Source of the DNA: Meghimatium bilineatum | Taxonomy: Eukaryota; Mollusca; Gastropoda; Stylommatophora; Philomycidae | Assembly (NCBI GenBank): GCA_034231615.1 | Contig: CM067322.1 | Span: 104,793,767-104,857,766 of the forward strand | Reading direction: 5' to 3' | Length of the DNA: 64,000 bases | Part shown: piece after piece, positions 1 to 11,219 of the stretch | Position numbering within the stretch: the first letter of the stretch is position 1 | Layout: every line of letters begins with the position of its first letter | Made by a program: the position numbers and the translations under genes | Notes under the pieces: generated by a model | The model's database searches: none | The model's input: only the letters and a program-made list of their open reading frames with translations | What the model was told of the DNA's origin: nothing

Positions 1-493
1 TACGGCTGTGAAACATGGACACTAAGTAAGACATCGGCAAAGACGATCAATGCATATGAGATGAAATGCTACAGAAAATAACATAGAATAGCATGGAAGT
101 AAAAAAAAGAGAAACTCAGATATTATAAACACATTGAAGATTCCAGAAACTCAGATATTATAAACACATTGAAGATAACAGAATTTTGGTTACTAAATAC
201 AATAGCAAAGAGAAAAATACACCTGTTTGGTCATATAAAGAGAAAAATACACCTGTATGGTCATATAAAGAGACAGTAATTGATAGAGACATTACAACTG
301 TTTAGAAAGACAAATAATGGAGGGCAGAGCACCTGGATCGAGGAGAAAGAGCAGACCAAGGAGATGATGGACTGACTACATTAAAGAAGACGTGAAAACA
401 TCATTAGAAAATTCAAGCCGCATCGCCCAAGACAGAAGGAGGTTCAAAGATTTCATTGGGAAGACAATGTTCTGGAAAGAATACGTCACATGA
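1..493 (+). mobile_element. LINE (RTE-type) ORF2 C-terminal remnant, cut by window edge
   Basis: The first codons read YGCETWTLSK then AYEMKCYRK and HRIAWK, which is the stretch just after the reverse transcriptase domain in RTE-like endonuclease/reverse-transcriptase LINEs (family norm: YGSETWTL...FEMWCYRRMLRISW). Near the end WTDYIKEDVKTSLENSSRIA then QDRRRFKDFI matches the usual C-terminus (W.D.I..W.....EA.RLAQDR..W). The frame changes and has in-frame stops (for example TAA after CYRK), so it is a dead copy. Two short internal tandem duplications are visible: AGAAACTCAGATATTATAAA... at about 113-180, and GAGAAAAATACACCTGT... at about 211-268. The stop after the last recognisable residues is at 491-493. 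The upstream part lies outside the window. Family-level call is sound; the RTE clade assignment is inference. Confidence 0.75.
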
Positions 494-628
494 CACACAA
501 TATTGTTGTGACGTTTCACGCAGAATTACCTTATTTTATTTGACAGACTATGTTTAGTATCCCAACTGCCGTATGTGACAGATTCTTTCAATTGTTTGTC
601 AATGTACACGCTCATTAGTCATTTTGGG

Positions 629-741
629 GGTGTGTGTGTGATATATATTTGTGTGTGATATATATTTTTGTGTGATATATATTTGTGTGTGATATATATT
701 TTTGTGTGATATATATTTTTGTGTGATATATATTTGTGTGT
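629..741. repeat. GTGTGATATATATTT minisatellite, left part
   Basis: About seven copies of a 16-19 bp unit GTGTGATATATATTTTT with length variation in the T-run. The same repeat resumes at 1113 after the LINE fragment, so the LINE landed inside it. Confidence 0.9.
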
Positions 742-1117
742 AACTGGAAAGTGTGAAATTAGAGGCAACAAAGATGTGGTTCTACAGAAGAATGCTGAGA
801 ATACCATGGACTGCCAGAAAAAATAATGTAGAGGTGTTGAGTCAAATGCGAAACGGACCTTAATCAACAATATAAGAAAAAGACAATCTTCTTTTTTTGG
901 ACACTTCATGAGACAGGCAGGTTTAGAGAACATAGTCACAACAGGTATAATTGAAGGCAACAAAGACAGAAGGCGACAACGTGAGAAAAGATTAGACATT
1001 TTGACAACGTGGCACGGCAAGGAAACAACAACGGCATTGATACATAATACTGTGGACAGAGAGCTGTGGAGAGCTATGATCGTCTACGCTAGCCGGCATG
1101 GCACCTGATGATGGTGA
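742..1117 (+). mobile_element. 5'-truncated LINE 3' end (RTE-type) inside the minisatellite
   Basis: Residues KLEATKMWFYRRMLRIPWTA begin at 756 and are the classic post-RT motif of RTE-like LINEs. After a stop and frame change, 908-1108 reads MRQAGLENIVTTGIIEGNKD, then RRRQREKRLD and, close to the stop, WRAMIVYASRHGT, matching the family C-terminus (GLENLVTTG.I.G.R.RGRQR...W..M...A...GT). The stop TGA starts at 1106 and is followed by TGATGATGGTGA, the short TGA-rich 3' end typical of RTE elements. It begins abruptly inside the GTGTGATATAT array and the array resumes directly after it, so this is a 5'-truncated insertion, now decayed. Confidence 0.8.
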
Positions 1118-1215
1118 TATTTGTGTGTGATATATGTGTGTGGGTGTGATATATTTGTGTGTGATATATATTTGTTAGTGATATATATTTTTGTGTGATA
1201 TATATTTGTGTGTAT
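1113..1215. repeat. GTGTGATATATATTT minisatellite, right part
   Basis: Continuation of the 629-741 array on the other side of the LINE fragment, same unit with slightly more divergence. Confidence 0.85.
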
Positions 1216-1330
1216 GTGGGTCATGTCTGTGATGGTTATGTGTGCGTGTCAACATGAGCTTTTTATTCGGTATTCCCATCTATAAATTGTGCTACACTTT
1301 AAAAAAAATACACATGTGAGGTCGCACACA

Positions 1331-1632
1331 CATGTATGGTTCTAGGTGTCCATACAACTTCATTCGGTTAGACATATGTATGTGTATGGTTCTAGGTGTC
1401 CATACAACTTCATTCGGTTAGACATATGTATGTGTATGGTTCTATGTGTCCATACAGCTTCATTCGGTTAGACATATGTATGTGTATGGTTCTAGGTGTC
1501 CATACAACTTCAGTCGGTTAGACATATGTATGTGTATGGTTCTAGGTGTCCATACAACTTCATTCGGTTAGACATATGTATGTGTATGGTTCTTTGTGTC
1601 CATACAACTTCTTTCGGTTAGACATATGTATG
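1331..1632. repeat. 50-bp tandem repeat, 6 copies
   Basis: Exact 50-bp spacing of TATGGTTCTAGGTGTCCATA followed by CAACTTCATTCGGTTAGACA in the copies starting near 1331, 1381, 1431, 1481, 1531 and 1581. Copies differ by one to three bases, the last being the most diverged. The stretch 1633-1770 is T/G-rich with no clear feature. Confidence 0.95.
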
Positions 1633-1770
1633 TTTACATATTTCATGTGTAGTTCGTGTGACTATCTTCATCTGAATGAATGTTTATGGTTTTACATGTA
1701 TATATTTATATGTGTGATTACGTGTTTATGTTTATGCATGTATCTGCATTTAGTTGTTATTGTGTGCATT

Positions 1771-2111
1771 TCTTTCTTTGTGAACACTTATCTGCGTGTT
1801 TCTTTGTGAACACTTATCTGCGTGTTTCTTTGTGAACACCTATCTGCGTGTTTCTTTGTGAACACTTATCTGCGTGTTTCTTTGTGAACACTTATCTGCG
1901 TGTTTCTTTGTGAACACTTATCTGCGTGTTTCTTTGTGAACACTTATCTGCGTGTTTCTTTGTGAACACCTATCTGCGTGTTTCTTTGTGAACACTTATC
2001 TGCGTGTTTCTTTGTGAACACCTATCTGCGTGTTTCTTTGTGAACACCTATCTGCGTGTTTCTTTGTGAACACTTATCTGCGTGTTTCTTTGTGAACACT
2101 TATCTGCGTGT
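1771..2111. repeat. 26-bp tandem repeat, about 13 copies
   Basis: Unit TTTCTTTGTGAACACTTATC plus TGCGTG, 26 bp. Almost perfect, with an alternating CTTATC/CCTATC variant between copies. Confidence 0.95.
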
Positions 2112-2749
2112 GAATGCAGTTTGTGTGTGGGTACCATCAGATACATAATTGTATGTCTATTGTTGATATATATATTTGTGCGTGTGTGTACGTATGAGTG
2201 CATATAGGTGTGTCTGTTGGTACGTGTATTTGTGTGGCATGTACACTTGTGTACAGGTATATGTGTACATTTGTATATAATTCTTGTATATATGTGTTTT
2301 TGATATATATACTTTACATATTTATATGTATTTGTGCACGTATATATATATATATATATATATTAATGTTTATTTTCCGGTTGGTATATATATATATATA
2401 TATTTAGTTGTACAGGTGTATGTGAATATTTGTCTAATTGATTGCTTCATCTACTCTAGACACTGTAAGCTACTGAACCTTCCTGCAAATTTAATTCGTG
2501 TTTACTTACATTGGTAGACCCCCCCCCCCACTCAACTAGCACGTTCACGCATTTTTTTTCAAATGTTTTCATTTTCTCTTTCCCTACTCCTATACCATTT
2601 CCTTCCGCCCGTCCATCTTGATATTGCTCATTGGTGGCCTCCAACTCTGATTATGCATTTCTCTATAATGTGTACTAACTGCGTACTAATTGTGTACTAA
2701 CTGTGTACAATTTACATTCAGCTTCCTGGGCATAACGGGTATCAACTTA
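2112..2749. other. Low-complexity T/G-rich spacer with TA runs
   Basis: About 640 bp of TG- and TA-rich sequence. It holds TA dinucleotide runs at about 2341-2362 and 2385-2402 and a C-run at about 2518-2530. No conserved protein motif or RNA gene seen. Confidence 0.6.
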
Positions 2750-3617
2750 CGCGGTATAACTTGTTCCAATCTCCTGTACATAAGCTGTTCCAATCTCCTG
2801 TACATAAGCTGTTTCAATTTCCTGTGCATAACGTGTTCCAAACTCCTGTGCATAAGATGTTGCAACCTCTTGTGCATAAGCTGTTCCAATTTCCTGTGCA
2901 TAACGTGTTCCAACCTGCTGTGCATAACGTGTTTCAACCTCCTGTGCATAACGTGTTCCAACCTCCTTTGCATAACGTGTTCCAACCTCCTGTGAATAAC
3001 GTTATCCAACCTCCTGTGCATAACGTGTTCCAACCTCCTGTGCATAACGTGTTCCAATTTCATGTGCATAAGATGTTCCAATTTCCTATGCATAACGTGT
3101 TCCAATTTCCTGTGCATAAGAAGTTCAAATTTCCTGTGCATAACGTGTTCCAATCTCCTGTGCATAAGCTGTTCCAACCTCTTGTGCATAAGCTGTTCCA
3201 ATTTCCTTTGCATAAAGTGTTCCAATCTTCCGTGCATAAGCTGTTACAATTTCATGTGCATAACGTGTTCCAACCTCCTGTGCATAACGTGTTGCAACCT
3301 CTTCTGCATAAAGTGTTCCAACCTCCTGTGCATAACGTGTTCCAATATATTATGCATATACTGTTCTAATTTCCAGTGCATACGCTGATCCAATCTCCTG
3401 TACATGAGCTGTTCCAATCTCCTGTGCATAACGTGTTCCAATATATTATGCATAAGCTGTTCCAAATTCCGGTGCATAAGCTGTTCCAATCTCCTGTGCA
3501 TAAGCTGTTTCAATCTCCTCTACATAACGTGTTCCAATCTCCTGTACATAAGCTGTTCCAATCTCCTGTACATAACGTGTTCCAATCTCCTGTACATAAC
3601 GTGTTCCAACCTCCTTT
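2750..3617. repeat. 24-bp tandem repeat, about 36 copies
   Basis: Unit TGTTCCAATCTCCTGTGCAT plus AACG, with substitutions at several positions. Because 24 is a multiple of 3 and the unit lacks stops in several frames, 8-residue peptide repeats such as FQSPVHKL run on the + strand and EHVMHRRL on the minus strand. Substitutions hit all codon positions alike, so I see no sign of coding constraint. Confidence 0.95.
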
Positions 3618-3629
3618 TTAAACTTTAGT

Positions 3630-4060
3630 TTACTGAACATGCTCGTGGTAATGTACGAGTTAATGAACATGCTCGTGGTAATGTACGAGTTACTGAACAT
3701 GCTCGTGGTAATGTACGAGTTACTGAACATGCTCGTGGTAATGTAAGAGTTACTGAACATGCTCGTGGTAATGTACGAGTTACTGAACATGCTCGTGGTA
3801 ATGTACGAGTTACTGAACATGCTCGTGGTAATGTACGAGTTACTGAACATGCTCGTGGTAATGTACGAGTTACTGAACATGCTCGTGGTAATGTAAGAGT
3901 TACTGAACATGCTCGTGGTAATGTACGAGTTACTGAACATGCTCGTGGTAATGTACGAGTTACTGAACATGCTCGTGGTAATGTAAGAGTTACTGAACTT
4001 GCTCGTGGTAATGTACGAGTTGCTGAACATGCTCGTGGTAATGTACGAGTTACTGAACGC
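3630..4060. repeat. 30-bp tandem repeat, about 14 copies
   Basis: Unit AGTTACTGAACATGCTCGTG plus GTAATGTACG, 30 bp, very homogeneous (recurrent GTAAG/GTACG variant). Adjoins the 24-bp array with only a short junction. Confidence 0.95.
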
Positions 4061-4146
4061 TAAATCAGAAATGAAGTCGGTAAAATGAAAATAGAAAAGA
4101 GAGAAGCTGTAAAGTTCCGTAGGGAGCGTCTGATGGATGTAGGTAC

Positions 4147-4660
4147 TGTGGTAACTGATGTATCTTGTGTGTGGTAACTGATGTATCTTGTGTGTGGTAA
4201 CTGATGTTTCTTGTGTGTGGTAACTGATGTATCTTGTGTGTGGTAACTGATGTATCTTGTGTGTGGTAACTGATGTATCTTGTGTGTGGTAACTGATGTT
4301 TCTTGTGTGTGGTAACTGATGTTTCTTGTGTGTGGTAACTGATGTATCTTGTGTGTGGTAACGGATGTATCTTGTGTGTGGTAACTGATGTATCTTGTGT
4401 GTGGTAACGGATGTATCTTGTGTGTGGTAACTGATGTTTCTTGTGTGTGGTAACTGATGTTTCTTGTGTGTGGTAACTGATGTTTCTTGTGTGTGGTAAC
4501 TGATGTTTCTTGTGTGTGGTAACTGATGTTTCTTGTGTGTGGTAACTGATGTATCTTGTGTGTGGTAACTGATGTTTCTTGTGTGTGGTAACTGATGTTT
4601 CTTGTGTGTGGTAACTGATGTTTCTTGTGTGTGGTAACTGATGTATCTTGTGTGTGGTTG
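4147..4660. repeat. 23-bp tandem repeat, about 22 copies
   Basis: Unit GTAACTGATGTATCTTGTGT plus GTG, spacing 23 bp (for example 4151 and 4174). Two interspersed variants, GATGTATCTT and GATGTTTCTT. Stop-free on the minus strand, which creates a long spurious reading frame. Confidence 0.95.
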
Positions 4661-4833
4661 AGATAATATAATTAAGTTTGTAACAAGAGGGTCTGAACGT
4701 TTGAAGGGCAGAATGAACTCAATCGGTAAGACACGAGAACCATCAGTACGCATCAAATGTGTAGAAGAAATCAATCGTTCAAATCTATGTACAGTATACA
4801 GTGCCTAATACTGTATACTGTTGGACTAATATT

Positions 4834-4963
4834 CACATGGGCGTGTAATCAAGTCTTACCCTAACAAATCAACCAGTCACATGGGCGTGTAATCAAGTCT
4901 TACCGTAAGAAGTCAACCAGTCACATGCGCGTGTAATCAAGTCTTACCGTAACAAATCAACCA
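4834..4963. repeat. 44-bp tandem repeat, 3 copies
   Basis: CACATGGGCGTGTAATCAAG recurs at 4834, 4878 and 4922. Sequence unrelated to the 44-bp array that follows. The short spacers 4661-4833 and 4964-5128 hold nothing I recognise. Confidence 0.9.
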
Positions 4964-5128
4964 ACCATTATTTTATAAGTTATGTTTTCTACAACTCACA
5001 GCAAAACACATTTTTGGGTGAAATTTGATATGATCCATTCTCCTCCTTTACTACAGTATGAACGGCCCTGCACGTGACAATGTTGAATACAGATTAATAT
5101 TACGTTAGAACCACTTATTGGACGCTCA

Positions 5129-7996
5129 GTTACAGATCAGATGTACGTTTGTAAACATTCATTTTACGTCAAGTTACAGATCAGATGTAAGTTTGTAAAC
5201 ATTCATTGAACGTCAAGTTACAGATCAGATGTAAGTTTGTAAACATTCATTGAACGTCAAGTTACAGATCAGATGTAAGTTTGTAAACATTCATTGTACG
5301 TCAAGTTACAGATCAGATGTAAGTTTGTAAACATTCATTGTACGTCAAGTTACAGATCAGATGTAAGTTTGTTAACATTCATTGTACGTCAAGTTACAGA
5401 TCAGATGTAAGTTTGTAAACATTCATTGTACGTCAAGTTACAGATCAGATGTAAGTTTGTAAACATTCATTGAACGTCAAGTTACAGATCAGATATAAGT
5501 TTGTAAACATTCATTGTACGTCAAGTTACAGATCAGAAGTAAGTTTGTAAACATTCATTGTACGTCAAGTTACAGATCAGATGTAAGTTTGTAAACATTC
5601 ATTGAACATCAAGTTACAGATCAGATGTAAGTTTGTAAACATTCATTGTACGTCAAGTTACAGATCAGATGTACGTTTTTAAACATTCATTGTACGTCAA
5701 GTTACAGATCAGATGTACGTTTGTAAACATTCATTGAACATCAAGTTACAGATCAGATGTACGTTTGTAAACATTCATTGAACATCAAGTTACAGATCAG
5801 ATGTACGTTTGTAAAAATTCATTGAAAATCAAGTTACAGATCAGATGTACGTTTGTAAACATTCATTGAACATCAAGTTACAGATCAGATGTAAGTTTGT
5901 AAACATTCATTGAACATCAAGTTACAGATCAGATGTACGTTTGTAAACATTCATTGAACATCAAGTTACAGATCAGATGTACGTTTGTAAACATTCATTG
6001 AACGTCAAGTTACAGATCAGATGTACGTTTGTAAACATTCATTGAACATCAAGTTACAGATCAGATGTACGTTTGTAAACATTCATTGAACGTCACGTTA
6101 CAGATCAGATGTACCTTTGTAAAAATTCATCGAACGTCAAGTTACAGATCAGTTGTACTTTTGTAAACATTCATTGTACGTCAAGTTACAGATCAGATGT
6201 ACGTTTGTAAACATTCATCGTACGTCAAGTTACAGATCAGATGTAAGTTTGTAAACATTCATTGAACGTCAAGTTACAGATCAGATGTAAGTTTGTAAAC
6301 ATTCATTGTACGTCAAGTTACAGATCAGATGTAAGTTTGTAAACATTCATTGAACGTCAAGTTACAGATCAGATGTAAGTTTGTAAACATTCATTGTACG
6401 TCAAGTTACAGATCAGATGTAAGTTTGTAAACATTCATTGTACGTCAAGTTACAGATCAGATGTAAGTTTGTAAACATTCATTGTACGTCAAGTTACAGA
6501 TCAGATGTAAGTTTGTAAACATTCATTGAACATCAAGTTACAGATCCGATGTAAGTTTGTAAACATTCATTGTACGTCAAGTTACAGATCAGATGTACGT
6601 TTTTAAACATTCATTGTACGTCAAGTTACAGATCAGATGTACGTTTGTAAACATTCATTGAACATCAAGTTACAGATCAGATGTACGTTTGTAAACATTC
6701 ATTGAAGATCAAGTTACAGATCAGATGTACGTTTGTAAAAATTCATTGAAAATCAAGTTACAGATCAGATGTACGTTTGTAAACATTCATTGAACATCAA
6801 GTTACAGATCAGATGTAAGTTTGTAAACATTCATTGAACATCAAGTTACAGATCAGATGTACGTTTGTAAACATTCATTGAACATCAAGTTACAGATCAG
6901 ATGTACGTTTGTAAACATTCATTGAACGTCAAGTTACAGATCAGATGTACGTTTGTAAACATTCATTGAACATCAAGTTACAGATCAGATGTACGTTTGT
7001 AAACATTCATTGAACGTCACTTTACAGATCAGATGTACCTTTGTAAAAATTCATCGAACGTCAAGTTACAGATCAGTTGTACTTTTGTAAACATTCATTG
7101 TACGTCAAGTTACAGATCAGATGTACGTTTGTAAACATTCATCGTACGTCAAGTTACAGATCAGATGTAAGTTTGTAAACATTCATTGAACGTCAAGTTA
7201 CAGATCAGATGTAAGTTTGTAAACATTCATTGTACGTCAAGTTACAGATCAGATGTAAGTTTGTAAACATTCATTGAACGTCAAGTTACAGATCAGATGT
7301 AAGTTTGTAAACATTCATTGTACGTCAAGTTACAGATCAGATGTACGTTTTTAAACATTCATTGTACGTCAAGTTACAGATCAGATGTACGTTTGTAAAC
7401 ATTCATTGAACATCAAGTTACAGATCAGATGTACGTTTGTAAACATTCATTGAACATCAAGTTACAGATCAGATGTACGTTTGTAAAAATTCATTGAAAA
7501 TCAAGTTACAGATCAGATGTACGTTTGTAAACATTCATTGAACATCAAGTTACAGATCAGATGTAAGTTTGTAAACATTCATTGAACATCAAGTTACAGA
7601 TCAGATGTACGTTTGTAAATATTCATTGAACATCAAGTTACAGATCAGATGTACGTTTGTAAACATTCATTGAACGTCAAGTTACAGATCAGATGTACCT
7701 TTGTAAAAATTCATCGAACGTCAAGTTACAGATCAGTTGTACTTTTGTAAACATTCATTGTACGTCAAGTTACAGATCAGATGTACGTTTGTAAACATTC
7801 ATCGTACGTCAAGTTACAGATCAGATGTAAGTTTGTAAACATTCATTGTACGTCAAGTTACAGATCAGATGTACGTTTGTAAACATTCATCGTACGTCAA
7901 GTTACAGATCAGATGTAAGTTTGTAAACATTCATTGTACGTCAAGTTACAGATCAGATGTAAGTTTGTAAACAATCATTGAACTTCAAGTTACATA
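5129..7996. repeat. 44-bp tandem array, about 65 copies, with higher-order structure
   Basis: Unit GTTACAGATCAGATGTAAGT, TTGTAAACATTCATTGTACG, TCAA. Diagnostic variants recur in blocks: GTACCTTTGTAAAAATTCAT begins at 6111, 7035 and 7695, and in each case is followed by a copy carrying CAGTTGTACTTTTG. The spacings are 924 bp (21 units) and 660 bp (15 units), so multi-unit blocks have been duplicated rather than single units. Confidence 0.97.
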
Positions 7997-8828
7997 TCGT
8001 TTGCACGTGTGCTTATCAGATTGATTTCATTTTTTTGAAAATTTTATAATGCTCAAGTTAATTGTGTTTTAAATGAGAGATTGAGATGGCTAGTTCCCTC
8101 ATCAGAAATATCATATATACTCGTTAGCACCAGAATTCTAGGCCCGAGCGTAAGATCGGGGCAAGAATCTGTAGCCGAACGCTAGAGTTGTTTTTAGTTC
8201 AAAAGACTCGCCAATGACTATTCATGTGTGCAGTTCTATAGAATTCAACGATACTGTTCTCCAAAGGCAAGTCGGGATGAATAGAAGCTAGTGAGACGAA
8301 GTGGAGAGAAGCGAGATTCCCGGTACAACTTTGCTCTTTTCCTCAATTTCTTGCATTAGTTTCAGCTTCAGCGCGTTTTCTATCGCGGCCAGAAATAATA
8401 TTGCACCGCAACGCGATCTACTTTGGTGTGCAAATCAGAGATATCCTTAGTATTGTGATGTGTCATTGACAACATAGCCCGTATTACAATTACCTTGCCG
8501 TCAATCGATGTTAGTTTATATTCATACAATTTACAACAGCCAATGTCACAGTGGTAAATAAAAAATTCTTCGGACAAAATATACACAACAAACCTCATTC
8601 GTATTGGTAAATAATATTACTTTAGTTCATGCCTGGAAAAAAACACTTCTATTTAGGGAGGTTGGGGGGGGGAAGGGGGTGGTTGTGATGGTTGGAGATT
8701 GTGAAAAAATGAAAATAAAATTCTGTATGTAGCTAGGCAACAAATCGAAAGTATGAAATTAAAAATAATTTGGTTTCAGCACAAGTTTCAATGCAACACC
8801 ACCTAATGTGTAAACATTAGACATGCAA
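7997..8828. other. Unique sequence with one possible small open frame
   Basis: About 830 bp without tandem structure. A 72-codon minus-strand frame at 8380-8598 (starting MRFVVYILSEEFFIYHCDIG) has less repetitive composition than the other frames in this window, but I do not recognise it, and no splice or polyadenylation signal clearly supports it. It could be a chance frame or a decayed transposon piece. Confidence 0.25.
8656..8682 (+). other. G-quadruplex-type G-run motif
   Basis: Reads GGGAGGTTGGGGGGGGAA then GGGGGTGG, which fits the canonical pattern of four runs of at least three G with loops of 1-7 bases. Lies in otherwise AT-rich unique DNA. Confidence 0.6.
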
Positions 8829-9100
8829 CGTGATATCTTTCTTGTCCACCTGTTTGCTAGCAGGTGAGATCTTTCTTGTTCACCTGTTTGATAGCAGGTG
8901 AGATCTTTCTTGTCCACCTGTTTGCTAACTAGATTTTAGGGAGATATTTCTTTTCCGCCTGTTTGCTATCTAGTTTTGAGTGAGATATTTCTTGTTCATC
9001 TGTTTCCTAGCTAGACTTGGTTAAGATCTCTGTGTCCAGCTGTTTGCTACATAGACTTGATTGATATCTTTGTGTCCACCTGTTTCCTTGCTAGATTTTA
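8829..9100. repeat. Degenerate tandem repeat
   Basis: Repeats of GATCTTTCTTGTCCACCTGT followed by TTGCTAGC. Spacing is about 34-36 bp in the first copies; the later copies are longer and more diverged (GATATTTCTTTTCCGCCTGT, GATCTCTGTGTCCAGCTGTT). About six copies. Confidence 0.8.
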
Positions 9101-9156
9101 GTAATACGGTAATATGCAACAACTGAGCACAGTCAGAAACCATACATATAATATAT

Positions 9157-9325
9157 GTGTAGAGAGGAGGACGAGATAATATTATCTGTGTAGATAGAAG
9201 GATGAGAGAATATTATCTGTTTAGATAGATTGACGAGAGAATATTATCTGTGTAGATAGGAGGACGAGAGAATATTATCTGTTTAGATAGCAGGACGAGA
9301 GGATATTTTTTTGTGTAGATAGGAC
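9157..9325. repeat. 31-bp tandem repeat, 5-6 copies
   Basis: TGTAGATAGAAGGATGAGAG then AATATTATCTG, spacing 31 bp (for example 9191 and 9222). Confidence 0.9.
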
Positions 9326-9407
9326 AGCTTGCGAAGATGCTGCAGTATTTGAAACGTTGTTTATTACTACCAATTACACGCTTACCTACGAACATTTTTC
9401 TAGCACG

Positions 9408-9760
9408 TAATAACCCATTTACTCTAGTTGCATGAAACTGTTGACCACCCTCTTTTTGAATGCCCAGCGCAGATGCCATAAAAAAAATGCTTCTCCCTCC
9501 AGGACCAGATAAATGGAACACATTATATGGAACAAAACAACAGCTCACAAACACATGCATATATCACACAATTGCATTGGGTCAAAGGTCATGATCCCAT
9601 GGACCGCTGGATCAGCAACCAACCAACCAACCAGCCAACCTGTAGTTGCCGAGAGATTTGGTGCCGTCAGAACGGACTGGTTCAATTTCCGTCGGTCTCA
9701 AGAACATTTAATTTATCCTTTTGCTTCCTGCTTGAATTTACTTGTATAAATATATTATTT
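9408..9760 (+). repeat. Dispersed repeat copy 1, split by a LINE insertion
   Basis: Segments 9408-9435 and 9642-9760 together match the uninterrupted copy at 10158-10285 (ACTCTAGTTGC, then TTTGGTGCCGTCAGAACGGA, CTGG, GGTCTCAAGAA, TTTAATTTATCC). Identity is high but not perfect. The copy ends in the 52-bp array. Family unknown; it could be a short non-autonomous transposon. Confidence 0.75.
9436..9641 (+). mobile_element. LINE 3' end, 5'-truncated, 7-bp target duplication
   Basis: Inserted into the dispersed repeat between two copies of TAGTTGC (left copy about 9429-9435, right copy about 9636-9642); the intact copy at 10158 shows the empty site. The insert encodes VDHPLFECPAQMP on the + strand, matching the histidine/cysteine C-terminal motif of Jockey/I/CR1-type LINEs (T.DHLLFECP). 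It ends in a tetranucleotide tail CAACCAACCAACCAACCAGC, as expected for a target-primed 3' end. Short and recent enough to keep its target duplication. The exact clade cannot be told. Confidence 0.7.
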
Positions 9761-9916
9761 AAATTTATCCTCTTGTTTCCTACTTGAATTTACTTGTATA
9801 AATATATTATTTAAATTTATCCTCTTGTTTCCTACTTGAATTTACTTGTATAAATATATTATTTAAATTTATCCTCTTGTTTCCTACTTGAATTTACTTG
9901 TATAAATATATTATTT
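9708..9916. repeat. 52-bp tandem repeat, 4 copies
   Basis: CTTGAATTTACTTGTATAAA recurs at 9731, 9783, 9835 and 9887. The first unit is the tail of the dispersed repeat, so the array grew out of that element's end. The following 9917-10157 is unique with nothing recognised. Confidence 0.95.
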
Positions 9917-10157
9917 GAAGCCAAATTGTACTGTCTCTTTGTTATTTATGTTTACAAGAAGACATATTGGCCCGTGTAGATCGATTACGGATGTTATATG
10001 TTTGTGTTACTGAGGATACTTCAATACTTTAAGGGATGTTCGTTGTTGTCGTAATAGCCCTTGTCTCGATTGGTCCGTTCTAAGTGAATTGAGTACACAG
10101 TTTGAATGTCTTGACAAAATAGCATCTTTTTGTGGAGGTGCGGTTAATCAAGTGCAG

Positions 10158-10285
10158 AAAAACCCGTTTACTCTAGTTGCCAGTCGCTTTGGTGCCGTCA
10201 GAACGGACTGGATCAATTTCAGTTGGTCTCAAGAATGTTTAATTTATCCTCTTGATTCCCTACTTGAATTTATCTGTCTAGATGG
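10158..10285 (+). repeat. Dispersed repeat copy 2 (empty-site copy)
   Basis: Same sequence as 9408-9435 plus 9642-9760, without the LINE. Its end CTACTTGAATTTATCTGTCT AGATGG passes straight into the 31-bp array. Confidence 0.75.
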
Positions 10286-11217
10286 TCGATCTCTGTGAAC
10301 CATTCCGTCTACATGGTCGATATCTGTGAACAACTCTATCTAGATGGTCGATCTCTGTGAACCACTCTGTCTAGATGGTCGATCTCTGTGAACCACTCTG
10401 TCTAGATAGTCGATCTCTGTGAAACACTCTGTCTAGATCGTAAATATCTGTGAAACACTCTGTCTAGATGGTCGATCTCTGTGAACCACTCTGTCTAGAT
10501 GGTCGATCTCTGTGAACAACTCTGTCTAGATGGTCGATCTCTGTGAACCACTCTGTCTAGATGGTCGATCTCTGTGAACCACTCTGTCTAGATGGTCGCT
10601 CTGTGAACCACTCCGTCTAGATGGTCGATCTCTGTGAACCACTCCGTCTAGATGGTCGATCTCTGTGAACCACTCTGTCTAGATGGTCGATCTCTGTGAA
10701 TCACTCTGTCTAGATGGTCGATCTCTGTGAACCACTCTGTCTAGATGGTCGATCTCTGTGAACCACTCTGTCTAGATGGTCGATCTCTGTGAACCACTCC
10801 GTTTAGATGGTCGATCTCTGTGAACCACTCCGTCTAGATGGTCGATATCTGTGAGCCACTCTGTCTAGATGGTCGATCTCTGTGAACCACTCTGTCTAGA
10901 TGGTCAATCTCTGTGAACCACTCTGTCTAGATGGTAGATATCTGTGAACCACTCTGTCTAGATGGTCGATCTCTGTGAAACACTCTGTCTAGATGGTCGA
11001 TCTCTGTGAACCACTCTGTATAGATGGTCGATCTCTGTGAAACACTCTGTCTAGATGGTCGATCTCTGTGAACCACTCTGTCTAGATGCCCGATCTCAGT
11101 GAACCACTATGTCTAGATGGTAGATATCTGTGAACCACTCGGACTAGATGGTTTATATCTGTCAACCACAGTAGATGGTATATCTCTGTGAACCACTAGA
11201 TGGTCGATCTCTGTGAA
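10274..11217. repeat. 31-bp tandem array, about 30 copies
   Basis: Unit GTCTAGATGGTCGATCTCTG plus TGAACCACTCT, 31 bp. The last copies before 11217 are truncated and diverged. Confidence 0.97.
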
Positions 11218-11219
11218 AA

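Noticed and set aside
2686-3628. Overlapping 70-200 codon frames on both strands with 8-residue repeats
   Set aside because: They come from a stop-free 24-bp tandem unit. Several frames are equally open, and substitutions show no codon-position bias.
3446-4774. 442-codon minus-strand frame
   Set aside because: Runs through three unrelated tandem arrays (24, 30 and 23 bp), so it is a by-product of stop-free units.
5129-7996. CRISPR-like array
   Set aside because: Units are contiguous with no unique spacers, and the context is eukaryotic. The same applies to the 31-, 38- and 50-bp arrays.
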